From a virus, in IMG/VR virus record IMGVR_UViG_3300047172_000080, positions 1-64,000 of that record: a DNA stretch of 64,000 nt; one strand, 5' to 3'. Made by a program: the position numbers and the translations under genes. The notes beneath the pieces were generated by a model. The model had not been told where the DNA came from and made no database searches. It worked only from the letters and a program-made list of their open reading frames with translations. Positions 51,933-59,470 of this stretch are shown here, piece by piece. Position 1 is the first letter of the stretch. Each line of letters begins with the position of its first letter.

Positions 51933-52625
51933 CTATTGATTTAATAAGGGAGAATAGTTTGTTAAATTGAGAAAAACTGTTTTACTAATCGTTTTAAGTT
52001 TTAAGTGATCGCCTATGATTAAAGTGTTCGAATCAAACGTGACATCTATGGGGATAATTACAATATAATAATCCTTACATTCTTTATATTCTTGAGGTTT
52101 AGTAATCGCAGCCATACGAAACCATCTAAACTTAAAATCGTTCTTTATTTGATGTTCGAATTGTAAAAGAGGTTTAGCTGTCCATTCAGCTATTTGTTCT
52201 GCAAGTCCTACAGGAGAAGCAATGCAGGCAATATTACATCTCATTGAAGAAATGTGTAATTTAGTTTCTTCACTGTTAATAGGATTAATCTTAGTACGTT
52301 GCCCTATTACGGGAGAAGTATAACTAGCATCGCCACGAGCTACAATTATGGATGGGCGCATGTTCAAAGGATTTGGAGCCCACTCTAATTCCATTCCTAT
52401 AAATACATTTGAATCATTTGCTGTTAGATTAATAGCATTAGCTTTATATCTTTGATTAAAACCATAACCAGAAAGAGCAGGATCATCGTTTAACCAGTGT
52501 GTAGTAACTATTTCTTTTATAATTCTTTGTACATTGTAAGGAGTTAAATAAAGAGTAGCCTTAGGAGTATCCAACGCCTCTCTTTCCATTGGAGACTGGT
52601 AAGGGAGAGGTAATTCAATAGGCAT
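51933..52625 (-). CDS. Tail-neck/terminator-like protein
   Basis: A 230-residue protein positioned just upstream of the sheath gene, where tail terminator or completion proteins usually lie. Its second half (QFEHQIKNDFKFRWFRMAAI, then KDYYIVIIPIDVTFDSNTLI) is beta-rich. No signature is recognised, so the call rests on position. Confidence 0.45.
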   Translation of the reverse strand: MPIELPLPYQSPMEREALDTPKATLYLTPYNVQRIIKEIVTTHWLNDDPALSGYGFNQRYKANAINLTANDSNVFIGMELEWAPNPLNMRPSIIVARGDASYTSPVIGQRTKINPINSEETKLHISSMRCNIACIASPVGLAEQIAEWTAKPLLQFEHQIKNDFKFRWFRMAAITKPQEYKECKDYYIVIIPIDVTFDSNTLIIGDHLKLKTISKTVFLNLTNYSPLLNQ

Positions 52626-52626
52626 A

Positions 52627-52947
52627 TTAAAAACACTCCACTAATAAATTTTTTTCCTGCATTTGTTCATCAACCCATTCCATAATAGTTTGTCCCATTT
52701 CTATTTCATTAGCTCTAATATTACACCAACTTTTAAATCGTGGATCATTAGCTAACTTTGTAAATGCTTGTTCCTTATTTCTATGTTGTTCACGATGATC
52801 TTGGCAATATTTTGATACACCTGAAGATTCGTGTGTAATTCTACAAGCACTGGATGTTTTTTGTTTGTGCTGCCCACCATTTCCAGAGCCTCTCAAATAT
52901 TCAATTTTAAAATCTTTTTTTGTTAATTTAAAAATAGGTTTATTCAT
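52627..52947 (-). CDS. GGQ-domain release-factor-like protein
   Basis: The 106-residue protein has the catalytic GGQ motif of class I release factors at residues 24-26, in the conserved context RGSGNGGQHKQKTSSACRIT, followed by HESSGVSKYCQDHREQHRNK. Only the catalytic domain is present, with no codon-recognition domain, as in ArfB/PrfH-type rescue factors that hydrolyse peptidyl-tRNA. The ArfB basic tail that enters the mRNA channel is not obvious. It sits between tail genes, so it should be made late. Motif is seen; ribosome rescue is inference. Confidence 0.82.
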   Translation of the reverse strand: MNKPIFKLTKKDFKIEYLRGSGNGGQHKQKTSSACRITHESSGVSKYCQDHREQHRNKEQAFTKLANDPRFKSWCNIRANEIEMGQTIMEWVDEQMQEKNLLVECF

Positions 52948-53792
52948 TAAACTCCAGGTTGCTGATCCAATGGAAGCTGTGAAATTTGATAACTTGGAAC
53001 AGGAATTTGATAAACTGTATCGGAAGTTGGAAGCAGTTGCAAACTAAGTTTTTGAACTAGTTGGATAGATGTTCCTGGAAAATAAACTCCTTGAGGAGAA
53101 GGGTCATCTGCCACATTATATCGTTCTCCTGTTTGAGCATTGACAATAACGTCTCGTGAATCCACAAAAGGAAAACCTAGAGTTCTAACCATAACACTTA
53201 AACTTTCCTTAACACCTTGTCCATCAGGTGATTGTGTCTTTCCTCTAATTGATTGCTCTTTCCTAAATACCATAGGTACTGGAGCAAAATAACCACCAGT
53301 TATACCTACTCCATAACCTCCTATATTATCTGTAAGTACTGCACCAGAAATAGGGTCAACACTACTTAAGTCTATTTGACCATAAACTTTTCTTTTTAAT
53401 AGATAACCTTGCCATCCTGCAAATTTACTAGAGAGCAATGCTTCTTTACGAATAATATCAGAAGCCATTCTATATTTTCTTTTAGTAGTAGGAGTCGAAT
53501 CAAAAGAAAGTATTTCAGAATAATAAATGTTATTACTTCCTGTAGTTAATTTAACTCTGTAAAGTAAATCTCTAGACCAATTTTGTTTAATTCCTGTGTC
53601 ATCTATAGCAAAAAAAGAATCACCTGCATTAATAGTATAAATTATTTCTGAAAAATCAAAAGTAGATGAAGCTTCTACTTGAAAATTATAAGGAGGTATA
53701 TCAACAAAGCCTTGAGCTATTCGCCACTGTAATTGATGCCCAGTGGAAAAATTAAGTCTAACAGTAAAGTTACTAAATACAGGTGAAGGCAT
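52947..53792 (-). CDS. Hypothetical virion protein
   Basis: The 281-residue protein (MPSPVFSNFTVRLNFSTGHQ...) has a fibronectin-like beta N-terminus followed by a domain with RKYRMASDIIRKEALLSSKF. It resembles neck or head-tail connector accessory proteins by layout. It overlaps the GGQ protein gene by one base. Confidence 0.5.
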   Translation of the reverse strand: MPSPVFSNFTVRLNFSTGHQLQWRIAQGFVDIPPYNFQVEASSTFDFSEIIYTINAGDSFFAIDDTGIKQNWSRDLLYRVKLTTGSNNIYYSEILSFDSTPTTKRKYRMASDIIRKEALLSSKFAGWQGYLLKRKVYGQIDLSSVDPISGAVLTDNIGGYGVGITGGYFAPVPMVFRKEQSIRGKTQSPDGQGVKESLSVMVRTLGFPFVDSRDVIVNAQTGERYNVADDPSPQGVYFPGTSIQLVQKLSLQLLPTSDTVYQIPVPSYQISQLPLDQQPGV

Positions 53793-53793
53793 G

Positions 53794-54069
53794 TTATAAG
53801 TATCGCGCTATTTGATTAGCAAAGGCAACTGAAAAACCTCTAGCTTGATAATAAGATGAATGTTTATAAATATTATAAAATGGTTTAAATCGTTGGTCAG
53901 CTATTACTTTAGGTAACGCATTTATTATTGAAGAAGGATCTTTTTTTCCTGGAGCTATATACCCTCTTAAGATCTGTGCAATCTTCTTAAATCCTTTAAG
54001 CCTAAATAAAAAATCAGCTGCCTTGGTAGGGTTAGATAAATTTTTTAATACTTCTACAATACTAGTCAT
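53794..54069 (-). CDS. Small hypothetical helical protein
   Basis: A 91-residue basic helical protein (MTSIVEVLKNLSNPTKAADF...). No motif is recognised. The location among neck genes suggests a head-tail joining role. Confidence 0.5.
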   Translation of the reverse strand: MTSIVEVLKNLSNPTKAADFLFRLKGFKKIAQILRGYIAPGKKDPSSIINALPKVIADQRFKPFYNIYKHSSYYQARGFSVAFANQIARYL

Positions 54070-54072
54070 AGG

Positions 54073-54519
54073 CTAAGGAAAAGCTATTCGACCCCAATCA
54101 GAACCTTTTCTACCATAACACTGAGATAAATTTTGATTAGTTTTAAGATTAGTAACCATATTTACATGTTCATCCCAAAGTTCTTTACCTAATGCTTTAA
54201 ATATTTCAGCTTTATCTTTATCATTAATTTGAACACCGTTTTCTGAATAAGTTAAATTATTTGAAGCTTCATTAATAGATGCTGAACTTAACAAGTAACC
54301 AGCTACTCCCCTAATTAATAAATATCTAGAAGGATAAGACTCAGCACTTACCCAAACATTACTAGGAGGATTTGTTATATTATAAAAATCGCAAACAGAT
54401 AAAATAGCTTCATTAATCATTTCATCTGACCAACGACAACCATCAACAAGTGAGTTAAATTGTGGTTTGTCCTGAAGGAATAGACGAATTTTATCATTGG
54501 TAACTATAGATTGAGCCAT
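54073..54519 (-). CDS. Neck/connector-like protein
   Basis: The 148-residue protein (MAQSIVTNDKIRLFLQDKPQ...) is helical with a Trp/Tyr-containing middle (NPPSNVWVSAESYPSRYLLI). Its layout resembles small head-tail connectors, in which helices alternate with a loop entering the tube. AGGA lies four bases before the ATG. Assignment is tentative. Confidence 0.5.
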   Translation of the reverse strand: MAQSIVTNDKIRLFLQDKPQFNSLVDGCRWSDEMINEAILSVCDFYNITNPPSNVWVSAESYPSRYLLIRGVAGYLLSSASINEASNNLTYSENGVQINDKDKAEIFKALGKELWDEHVNMVTNLKTNQNLSQCYGRKGSDWGRIAFP

Positions 54520-54554
54520 ATCCTAATAGTACCAGTTATAACTATGTTTTACAA

Positions 54555-54683
54555 CTAACCAATAATCTTTCTTAAATTCTGAATAATTATTCTAATAAAA
54601 CTTTTAACAGGTTTATTTTTAAACCTTTCTATAGGCCAACCAAATTTATCCTTTAAATACCAAGGGTAGTCTGTATTTTCCAT
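54555..54683 (-). CDS. Small hypothetical protein (42 aa)
   Basis: ATG at 54683 overlaps the upstream gene's stop as TAATG, and the frame ends at TAG 54555. The product (MENTDYPWYLKDKFGWPIER...) is basic and tryptophan-rich. The coupling supports the gene. Confidence 0.6.
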   Translation of the reverse strand: MENTDYPWYLKDKFGWPIERFKNKPVKSFIRIIIQNLRKIIG

Positions 54684-54919
54684 TAAAACCAACTTCCTCT
54701 TAATTGATAAATCAAATCCAGATAGTCATTATAATTTGGGGCATTTGCTAATTTTATTAAATAGTTTTCAGCCATATAATAAAATTCCTTATCTCGTCCA
54801 TTGGGTTTACCTGCTCCTTCCCATAAATAATAAGCTAGAATTTTAGTATCAGATTCTATTGGTCTTGATGACCCTGGCACAATATGGCAATAATTATTGT
54901 TTATCATTTGTTCCTCCAA
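54683..54919 (-). CDS. Hypothetical protein
   Basis: A 78-residue protein (MEEQMINNNYCHIVPGSSRP...). Its start overlaps the upstream gene by 26 bases; ATG at 54907 (MINNNYCHIV) would overlap less and is an alternative. The body is aromatic-rich and helical (EFYYMAENYLIKLANAPNYN). Function unknown. Confidence 0.5.
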   Translation of the reverse strand: MEEQMINNNYCHIVPGSSRPIESDTKILAYYLWEGAGKPNGRDKEFYYMAENYLIKLANAPNYNDYLDLIYQLRGSWF

Positions 54920-55337
54920 CTGGTCTATCTAATATGTCTTCAATTTTAATTTCTTCAAAGTCTACAAGCTCATCTAATATACTTAAATTTTTTAATTTAT
55001 CAACCCAATGTGCAGGTCCGGTAACAACAGGAGTAGCATAGTTACTTCTAACACTTATTCTAACAGCCTCCTGTTCTTTTCTAGATAAATCAAAATACTG
55101 ATTCCAAAAATTATCAAGCATTACAATACAATCTATATATTGCAATTTCAAATCCAATAACGTAGCTCCTAAATTATTTTCATTTTCTTTTAAAGAAAAA
55201 GTGACATCAGAAATTGCTCCCCATGTAGGTAACGCTAAAGCTGCTTGTTTAAGCTTAATTTTTTCCATATTAGCACCCATAACATCATTTACGATTCCCT
55301 TGTTCAACTGAGGAAATAAAATCTGCTGCTTTTTCAT
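54894..55337 (-). CDS. Hypothetical protein
   Basis: A 147-residue protein with a helical core (ALPTWGAISDVTFSLKENEN...) and an acidic C-terminus. No family recognised. Overlaps both neighbours. Confidence 0.5.
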   Translation of the reverse strand: MKKQQILFPQLNKGIVNDVMGANMEKIKLKQAALALPTWGAISDVTFSLKENENNLGATLLDLKLQYIDCIVMLDNFWNQYFDLSRKEQEAVRISVRSNYATPVVTGPAHWVDKLKNLSILDELVDFEEIKIEDILDRPVGGTNDKQ

Positions 55338-55575
55338 TTAATACCTCATCAGAAATTTTACTTTCTTCTCTAAGGTATTCAATCCATTCTGGTGTATAAA
55401 TAACTGCATATTCGCTATCTTGCTCTTTAACAATTTCTACAAATTCTTTAAACATCTTTTCCTGCTCATGAGCATAAGGAACAAATGTTTCAGTAGCATC
55501 TGCTCCAGAAAACATACTAGGAGTATGCCCACAAATGTCTGTGGTTTTATTAATCATTTCTTCATACTTTGTCAT
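55285..55575 (-). CDS. Hypothetical protein
   Basis: A 96-residue acidic protein (MTKYEEMINKTTDICGHTPS...). It overlaps the downstream gene by 53 bases, which is long for this genome. Function unknown. Confidence 0.5.
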   Translation of the reverse strand: MTKYEEMINKTTDICGHTPSMFSGADATETFVPYAHEQEKMFKEFVEIVKEQDSEYAVIYTPEWIEYLREESKISDEVLNEKAADFISSVEQGNRK

Positions 55576-55778
55576 ATTTTTTTACCTTTCATTATACCTG
55601 CTTTATAAGCTGCGTGTATTACATCGTCTATACCAAAAAATCCACCTAGTTCAGGATCATTTGGATAGATAGGACAAGCACAACCTCTAAAATAATAAGA
55701 AGTTTGTCCTCCCTCTTTTAAAGTTACTACACCAATTTGATTCAATTGTTCTGTAGTTAAAACTTTAAAGCCTAACAT
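55572..55778 (-). CDS. Small hypothetical protein
   Basis: A 68-residue protein (MLGFKVLTTEQLNQIGVVTL...) with a CACPIYPNDPE segment that contains two cysteines. Overlaps both neighbours by a few bases. Function unknown. Confidence 0.5.
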   Translation of the reverse strand: MLGFKVLTTEQLNQIGVVTLKEGGQTSYYFRGCACPIYPNDPELGGFFGIDDVIHAAYKAGIMKGKKI

Positions 55779-55999
55779 GCTGGTCTATCCATCCAATCTG
55801 GAAAACAATGCTTACCTACGATATCTACCATAATATATTCTTCATCACATCTAGCCTTATCTTTAGGATTAGTATTTTCATACTTAATAGCATTACAATC
55901 TGGAAGTACTTCAACTTCTAATTGATTTCGTAAATTACCCGATAAATCATGTTGAGAAATAAGATACTTATTCTCTCCAATTTTTCTAAATGTATTCAT
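55772..55999 (-). CDS. Small hypothetical protein
   Basis: A 75-residue beta-rich acidic protein (MNTFRKIGENKYLISQHDLS...), positioned directly after the BCS1-like ATPase. Function unknown. Confidence 0.5.
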   Translation of the reverse strand: MNTFRKIGENKYLISQHDLSGNLRNQLEVEVLPDCNAIKYENTNPKDKARCDEEYIMVDIVGKHCFPDWMDRPAC

Positions 56000-56001
56000 A
56001 T

Positions 56002-57351
56002 TTATTTACTTTCCCAATAGTATTTAAGTGCAACTTGGGTACATAGTTCCTGAAATTGTGCTGGTGTATAACCATCGCCTTTTTCTACTAAATTGTCAAC
56101 CTCATGACTACAATCTTCTAATATTCTTTTAGCCATATTTAATCTAGATTGCTTTGTCATCTTTTTTAATTCAATGATCTTATCTAATCTCCCCGGTCTA
56201 CTACTCATTCCATTCTCTGCAAAATTACCCATTGCAGGGTCTATTTTAGTAATATCGTTAGTTGTAACTATTGTAAGTACCCCATCACTATTTGAAACAC
56301 CACTGATACAATTAAGCAAACAATCGAAAGTAATACCATCTTTCCCTTGAACATTATTTCTACCGTGAAATACGCCGTCTAAGTCTTCGAATAAGGCGAT
56401 TACAGGGGCATTACCCATCATGCTCTCCCATTCTCTATTTAGATCCTCATTAGTCATCGTGGCGAGATCATAGATATAAATAGGCATGTCTAATACTTGG
56501 CCTAACGCTCTAGTCATCGCCGTTTTTCCTGTTCCTGGAATTCCAAATAATAATATACCTAAGCGATAAGGTATAGACTTTTTTCTAAACCAATCTGCAG
56601 AGTTTTTCCACCTTTTAATTTCTTCTATATACTTATCTACTTCTGGAGGAAACTCTAGCGTTTCAAAAGGCTTATCAGCTATATCTTCTCCTATATCATC
56701 TTTATTCCATTTTAATATACGTGAACCAGATTCTAATAAAACATCTCTACCTGACGAAGATGTACGCGCTTTGGGAATGTCTATTCCCGGTTGAGTAACA
56801 TTTCCATTTCTTAATGATTGTCTAGTACCTACTACCTTTCGTACAAAGAATCTTTTATACTCTTTAACTTCCAATTTAGCAATATTTCTATCATTGTATA
56901 AATCAATAGCTTCTATTAATAATTCATCAAACTTAAATGTTCCTCTAAAAAAACTATAATTACCACGAATAAAAATAGTTTCTAATCCTGGATCTGAACC
57001 TCCGGTAGTAGGGCTATTATTATTAGAAGATTGAGCCCCGTTGTTGTTTACAAAGATAGGTGTCCAACCTCTCCAAAAAATAGTTAGCCCCTTTCCTATA
57101 ATTTCAAATCCTACTATTATAAATTTACTAATAGGACGTACATGAAAAAGTCTTCCTAAGTAAGCTCTATCTCCCACATGTCTCCTATTAAATTTTTCCC
57201 ATAACAATAGTTGCATAGAATAATTTAAATACCCTTCCAATTCTACACTAACAATAATATAAGAACGTAACCTATTGATAGCCCCTTGTATATAAGACCA
57301 ACCTGTAGCCAATACTGTACCGATTGCTGCGAATCCAAAATAATTCATCAA
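56002..57351 (-). CDS. BCS1-like membrane-anchored AAA+ ATPase
   Basis: The 449-residue protein has an N-terminal hydrophobic helix (NYFGFAAIGTVLATGWSYIQ), a BCS1_N-like domain up to about residue 200, and a classical AAA+ domain: Walker A GIPGTGKT (near residue 272), Walker B VIALFEDLDGVF (near 315), and an SSRPGRLDKII arginine-finger segment. BCS1-type ATPases translocate folded proteins or remodel membranes in mitochondria; related bacterial and phage copies are less understood. Arginine-finger and Walker residues look intact, so ATPase activity is expected. Its role in infection is unknown. Confidence 0.78.
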   Translation of the reverse strand: MMNYFGFAAIGTVLATGWSYIQGAINRLRSYIIVSVELEGYLNYSMQLLLWEKFNRRHVGDRAYLGRLFHVRPISKFIIVGFEIIGKGLTIFWRGWTPIFVNNNGAQSSNNNSPTTGGSDPGLETIFIRGNYSFFRGTFKFDELLIEAIDLYNDRNIAKLEVKEYKRFFVRKVVGTRQSLRNGNVTQPGIDIPKARTSSSGRDVLLESGSRILKWNKDDIGEDIADKPFETLEFPPEVDKYIEEIKRWKNSADWFRKKSIPYRLGILLFGIPGTGKTAMTRALGQVLDMPIYIYDLATMTNEDLNREWESMMGNAPVIALFEDLDGVFHGRNNVQGKDGITFDCLLNCISGVSNSDGVLTIVTTNDITKIDPAMGNFAENGMSSRPGRLDKIIELKKMTKQSRLNMAKRILEDCSHEVDNLVEKGDGYTPAQFQELCTQVALKYYWESK

Positions 57352-57394
57352 AGAAGCTACTATGTTTAGTAACTATGTCAAATACCTAATAGCT

Positions 57395-57420
57395 AAAAAA
57401 AAAGGGATAGAACCTTTTAT
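57395..57420 (-). terminator. Intrinsic terminator after the 137-residue gene
   Basis: On the minus strand AAAAGG, a seven-base loop, then CCTTTT (57418-57400) continues into a run of nine T ending at 57395. It separates the 57423-57836 gene from the BCS1-like gene. Confidence 0.65.
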
Positions 57421-57422
57421 TT

Positions 57423-57836
57423 TTATACCAACGTGTTTCTGAAGATAAGCAGCTTATCGTGCAACAACTTATTCTCTGCTAATCGAACGTTATTAACACT
57501 AATTGATTCCTTTTTTAATTCTTCGGCTAATGAACTTGAAGAGCATAGTCTGATATTATCTCGTAAGTAATCATCGCTCGAATTTAAAGCAGATAACAAA
57601 ATCTCTACATCATTTAAACTCATTTCAAAAGGAAGAGATTTAGCATGATCGTGTTTCATATTCCACTCTTTAAGAACCTTATCATATACGTAAATCTTAC
57701 CTGACAAGGTAAGGATACATACATTATCTGCCTGATCCCAATAGGTAGCACCTATTTCTTCTCCTTTTACTTGATCAACAAAAGCATCGTGTTGTTCCAC
57801 ACCCAAAAGAATTGATTTTTTGTATTCGTGATTCAT
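57423..57836 (-). CDS. Hypothetical protein in a private transcription unit
   Basis: The 137-residue protein (MNHEYKKSILLGVEQHDAFV...) has a first beta domain (YWDQADNVCILTLSGKIYVY) and a helical C-terminus. It has its own TGGTATAAT promoter 21 bases upstream and a terminator after its stop. AAAGGA precedes the ATG. No family recognised. Confidence 0.6.
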   Translation of the reverse strand: MNHEYKKSILLGVEQHDAFVDQVKGEEIGATYWDQADNVCILTLSGKIYVYDKVLKEWNMKHDHAKSLPFEMSLNDVEILLSALNSSDDYLRDNIRLCSSSSLAEELKKESISVNNVRLAENKLLHDKLLIFRNTLV

Positions 57837-57856
57837 AAGTTAATGTCCTTTAACTT

Positions 57857-57865
57857 ATTATACCA
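57857..57865 (-). promoter_or_regulatory. Extended -10 promoter for the 137-residue gene
   Basis: The minus strand reads AATTGGTATAATAAGTTAAAGG with TATAAT at 57862-57857. A CCCCTCCCC tract lies about 28 bases upstream. The leader is about 14 bases and includes a Shine-Dalgarno. Confidence 0.65.
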
Positions 57866-57892
57866 ATTAATTACCCCATTTTAGGGGAGGGG

Positions 57893-57952
57893 TTAATTTA
57901 ACCAATAATCACTACAACTAACACAGTAGATATAAGAATATGGTCTATTAAA
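57893..57952 (-). pseudogene. 3' fragment of the zinc-ribbon gene split by the tnpB element
   Basis: These 20 codons read FNRPYSYIYCVSCSDYWLN then TAA in the frame that continues the 5' fragment at 59317-59460 when 57953-59316 is removed. The fragment supplies the second CxxC of a zinc ribbon. It has no start of its own. Confidence 0.65.
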
Positions 57953-57955
57953 GTT

Positions 57956-57976
57956 CCCCGGCCTAAAGGCACGGGG
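57956..57976. repeat. Right-end hairpin of the tnpB element
   Basis: On the minus strand CCCCG T GCC TTTA GGC CGGGG forms an 8-bp stem with one bulged T. It should be part of the omega RNA, with the guide reading outward into phage DNA below 57953. Confidence 0.75.
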
Positions 57977-59144
57977 ATTTAGCCGAGTCCTTCACCAACG
58001 CCAAATCGCCATGCAGAACGCACGATTCAGAGTTAATATCGACAGACCCGTTGCTTGTGCGGGCTTTAAGGCTCCGCGTCCCCGCAGCGTTGCACGCTAT
58101 GGAGACAGACCGCGCCCGAATGTTTTTCGAGGCTTGAAGGTCGGCATCGTCTTTGTGGCCGCACTTCTGACAGCAGAAGCGCAAGCCTTTCCGGTTCGAT
58201 GCCGAGACATGGCCGCAGGCGCTACACCCACGGCTTGTGTTGCGAGGGCTAACCGCCTCCAATTCTATGCCGACAGCCGCAGCCTTATAGGCGATCTTGA
58301 ATCGCATATCGGCATATGGCCAGCGATGGACTTTGGAACGGAGGTCTTTCCCCTTACTCAGCGAACTGTCTCGGATATTGCTGAGTTCTTCTACAACGAT
58401 GCGCCTTGCTCCAACCTCAACCGCGTAGCTGACCAGTGCCTTACTTGCCGTGTGGAGCAAGTGCGCGGTTACGGCAGCCTCATGCCCGGACATCCTTCGC
58501 AGGAGCCTCCGGGCACTTCTGGTGCCAACCGACTGGACAGCGGCGCGGGTGCGCCGGATGCAAGAACGACGGTGATTCAACACCCCGCCGTGGAAGAAAA
58601 ATGGTTTGGCGTTCACCGAGTTCGTGGCGACCAACATCCGTTTGATGCCGAAATCGCAGCCAACGATACAACCTTCGGTCTTCGGCTCGGCGATCTCAAC
58701 TTCGTGAGCCAAGCAGAGGAACCACTGTTTGCCAATTCGCTTGATTTTGGAATCTTTCCATGCGCCTTCTGGCAGTTGACGAGAATCGCTGACAGTCAGG
58801 AGTTCACCCCAAAGTGTGATGCCTTTATTGGTGCGGTTGAAGTCCCGCTTCCACACCGTCGGGATGACGGCACGGGAAAACTTCGCAAGCCTCCAACGCT
58901 TGTTCGCCTTGGCGGTCTTGTAGGTAGCGCAGACGGTTTTGCAGAGGGAGCAGGCAAGTTGGGAAGGCAGTCCCATTTCTCGGAGATTGGCATAGTGGGC
59001 TTTTGCCAGCCGATTCGAGTTCAATTCCTCAGTCTTGAAGGCAATCGCCGAAAGCCAGTTTGCGGCTTTCAGCCAAACAGTAAGCAGGCCGTCAGCTTTT
59101 GTGCTGCCGGAAATCTTGAGCTTGACTGTGTGGATTGCTTTCAC
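57963..59144 (-). CDS. tnpB: TnpB RNA-guided nuclease
   Basis: The roughly 393-residue protein (start GTG 59144, MKAIHTVKLKI-type) has the TnpB signatures: RuvC-I GCDFGIKRM, RuvC-II VVEELSNI, a zinc ribbon CSACG...CCQKCG, and RuvC-III KDDADLQASKNI. The N-terminal wedge/REC part precedes them. All three catalytic acids (D, E, D) are present, so it should be an active omega-RNA-guided nuclease. TnpB helps such elements persist by cutting excised donor sites. A TTG start seven codons earlier is possible but less likely. Confidence 0.9.
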   Translation of the reverse strand: MKAIHTVKLKISGSTKADGLLTVWLKAANWLSAIAFKTEELNSNRLAKAHYANLREMGLPSQLACSLCKTVCATYKTAKANKRWRLAKFSRAVIPTVWKRDFNRTNKGITLWGELLTVSDSRQLPEGAWKDSKIKRIGKQWFLCLAHEVEIAEPKTEGCIVGCDFGIKRMLVATNSVNAKPFFFHGGVLNHRRSCIRRTRAAVQSVGTRSARRLLRRMSGHEAAVTAHLLHTASKALVSYAVEVGARRIVVEELSNIRDSSLSKGKDLRSKVHRWPYADMRFKIAYKAAAVGIELEAVSPRNTSRGCSACGHVSASNRKGLRFCCQKCGHKDDADLQASKNIRARSVSIACNAAGTRSLKARTSNGSVDINSESCVLHGDLALVKDSAKSPCL

Positions 59145-59286
59145 TACATTGAAGACTACTACCAAGAAAAAACAATGTCAACCGAATTGCGAAGGAATAA
59201 TCACAGCGTTTCCAGATTGCTCGTGCATCTGGTTTTCGTCGTGAACGAGACGCTCAAACTCTACGTCCAGTCACAACAAACCAAAG

Positions 59287-59302
59287 CCGCCCTAAAGGGC
59301 GG
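59287..59302. repeat. Left-end hairpin of the tnpB element
   Basis: CCGCCC TAAA GGGCGG forms a perfect 6-bp palindromic hairpin about 14 bases inside the element's left boundary, typical of IS605-type left ends. Confidence 0.75.
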
Positions 59303-59316
59303 GGTTTCAACCCACA

Positions 59317-59460
59317 AATTTTGATGAACAAGTCGTTTTCTTCAATCATGTTTTTACAAATTAAACATGGATAAGGAGGGTAAGGTAACTCAGGCTGTAA
59401 GGGAAATCCTTGTAGTTTACGATTCGCTATTATTACCCCTAGTCTGTCGGAAGCCTTCAT
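59317..59460 (-). pseudogene. 5' fragment of the zinc-ribbon gene split by the tnpB element
   Basis: The 48 codons from ATG 59460 read MKASDRLGVIIANRKLQGFP... through PCLICKNMIEENDLFIKI and then run into the element. Joined to 57952-57893 they give a 67-residue protein whose CLIC and CVSC pairs would form a zinc ribbon. A GTG start 14 codons earlier lies inside the endonuclease gene. Confidence 0.7.
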
Positions 59461-59470
59461 AATTTTGATT

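Larger units (their letters stand above)
57953..59316 (-). mobile_element. IS200/IS605-type element with tnpB only (IS1341-like)
   Basis: The G+C-rich block is bounded by IS605-type end hairpins: right-end CCCCG-T-GCC TTTA GGC-CGGGG at 57956-57976 and left-end CCGCCC TAAA GGGCGG at 59287-59302. It holds tnpB but no tnpA transposase, so it would need transposition in trans. The tnpB stop codon lies inside the right-end hairpin, as usual where the omega RNA overlaps the gene's 3' end. The ends given are those that restore the frame of the disrupted gene and could be off by a few bases. Composition differs sharply from the phage, indicating recent arrival. Confidence 0.8.

Noticed and set aside
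54526-54534. TGGTACTAT on the minus strand, a possible variant of the extended -10 promoter
   Set aside because: The expected transcription start would fall on the ATG at 54519, leaving no leader, and the -10 hexamer is degraded.
58011-59324. Long plus-strand open frame (about 437 codons) across the tnpB element
   Set aside because: It is an antisense shadow of the G+C-rich tnpB gene; no family features, and tnpB has clear catalytic motifs on the other strand.
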